DNA from: Pinguiococcus pyrenoidosus
Taxonomy: Eukaryota; Sar; Pinguiophyceae; Pinguiochrysidales; Pinguiochrysidaceae
Assembly (NCBI GenBank): GCA_019677205.1
Contig: JAAMXY010000937.1
Location: forward strand, 1-64,000
Length of the DNA: 64,000 bases
Reading direction: 5' to 3'
In this document: positions 63,993-64,000 of the stretch, one piece after another
How positions within the stretch are numbered: the first letter of the stretch is position 1
Layout: each line of letters starts with the position of its first letter
Notes under the pieces: model-generated
Databases searched by the model: none
Seen by the model: the letters and a program-made list of their open reading frames with translations, nothing else
Told to the model about the DNA's origin: nothing
Program-made: the position numbers and the translations under genes

Positions 63993-64000
63993 GCTGGTGA

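Noticed and set aside
1-64000. CRISPR arrays, insertion sequences, viral or toxin genes
   Set aside because: Tandem repeats lack regular spacers, and no transposase, integrase, capsid, polymerase or toxin motif was seen.

Overview
The window is nuclear DNA of a single-celled, ciliated eukaryote. It is GC-rich and carries about 22 protein-coding genes. Most are split by short GT-AG introns, typically about 55-215 nt, and I reconstructed the exon joins by matching reading frames to protein-family patterns. The genes are conserved eukaryotic machinery: U2AF2, CAF-1 large subunit, dynactin p150, tectonic, symplekin, a K+-type H+-pyrophosphatase and the large NAD-type glutamate dehydrogenase. I see no bacterial operons, CRISPR arrays, tRNA or rRNA genes, or transposons. 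Tectonic and dynactin point to a cell with a cilium and cytoplasmic dynein. The pyrophosphatase and the roughly 1,100-residue GDH are common in stramenopiles and other protists. The LON-domain protein has a signal-peptide-like N-terminus that might mean a complex plastid. I cannot name the lineage with confidence.

Layout, left to right: EF-hand protein (-), U2AF2 (+), LON-domain protein (-), mitochondrial carrier (-), tectonic (+), Rad54-like SNF2 ATPase (-), an FKBP/methionine aminopeptidase-1 fusion (+), tRNA-dihydrouridine synthase (-), a Cys-rich zinc-binding protein (+), tandem nucleotidyl cyclase (-), asparagine-synthase-like PP-loop protein (+), a small membrane protein (+), H+-PPase (-), CAF-1 p150 (+), an unrecognised repeat protein with a KEN-box tail (-), ABCG transporter (+), coiled-coil protein (+), RPEL-repeat protein (-), dynactin p150 (+), GDH (-), a second coiled-coil protein (+) and symplekin (-). 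Orientation alternates strongly, so most neighbours are divergent or convergent pairs.

Functional themes are mRNA processing (U2AF2, symplekin), chromatin and replication (CAF-1, SNF2), cytoskeleton and cilium (tectonic, dynactin, RPEL protein), nascent-protein processing (FKBP-MetAP1) and membrane energetics or signalling (H+-PPase, cyclase, ABCG, carrier). Several intergenic gaps contain E2F-type sites (TTTGGCGGGAA, TTTCGCGCCAAA or TTTGGCGCCAAA), and four divergent promoters contain a short AT-rich island.

The most novel items are: (1) an FKBP peptidyl-prolyl isomerase fused in one frame to a complete MetAP1; (2) a 12-TM tandem cyclase whose catalytic halves appear in C2-C1 order, the reverse of animal adenylyl cyclases; (3) a CAF-1 large subunit carrying an HMG box; (4) an unrecognised helical-repeat protein; and (5) the recurring E2F-like promoter element with the alternating gene layout.
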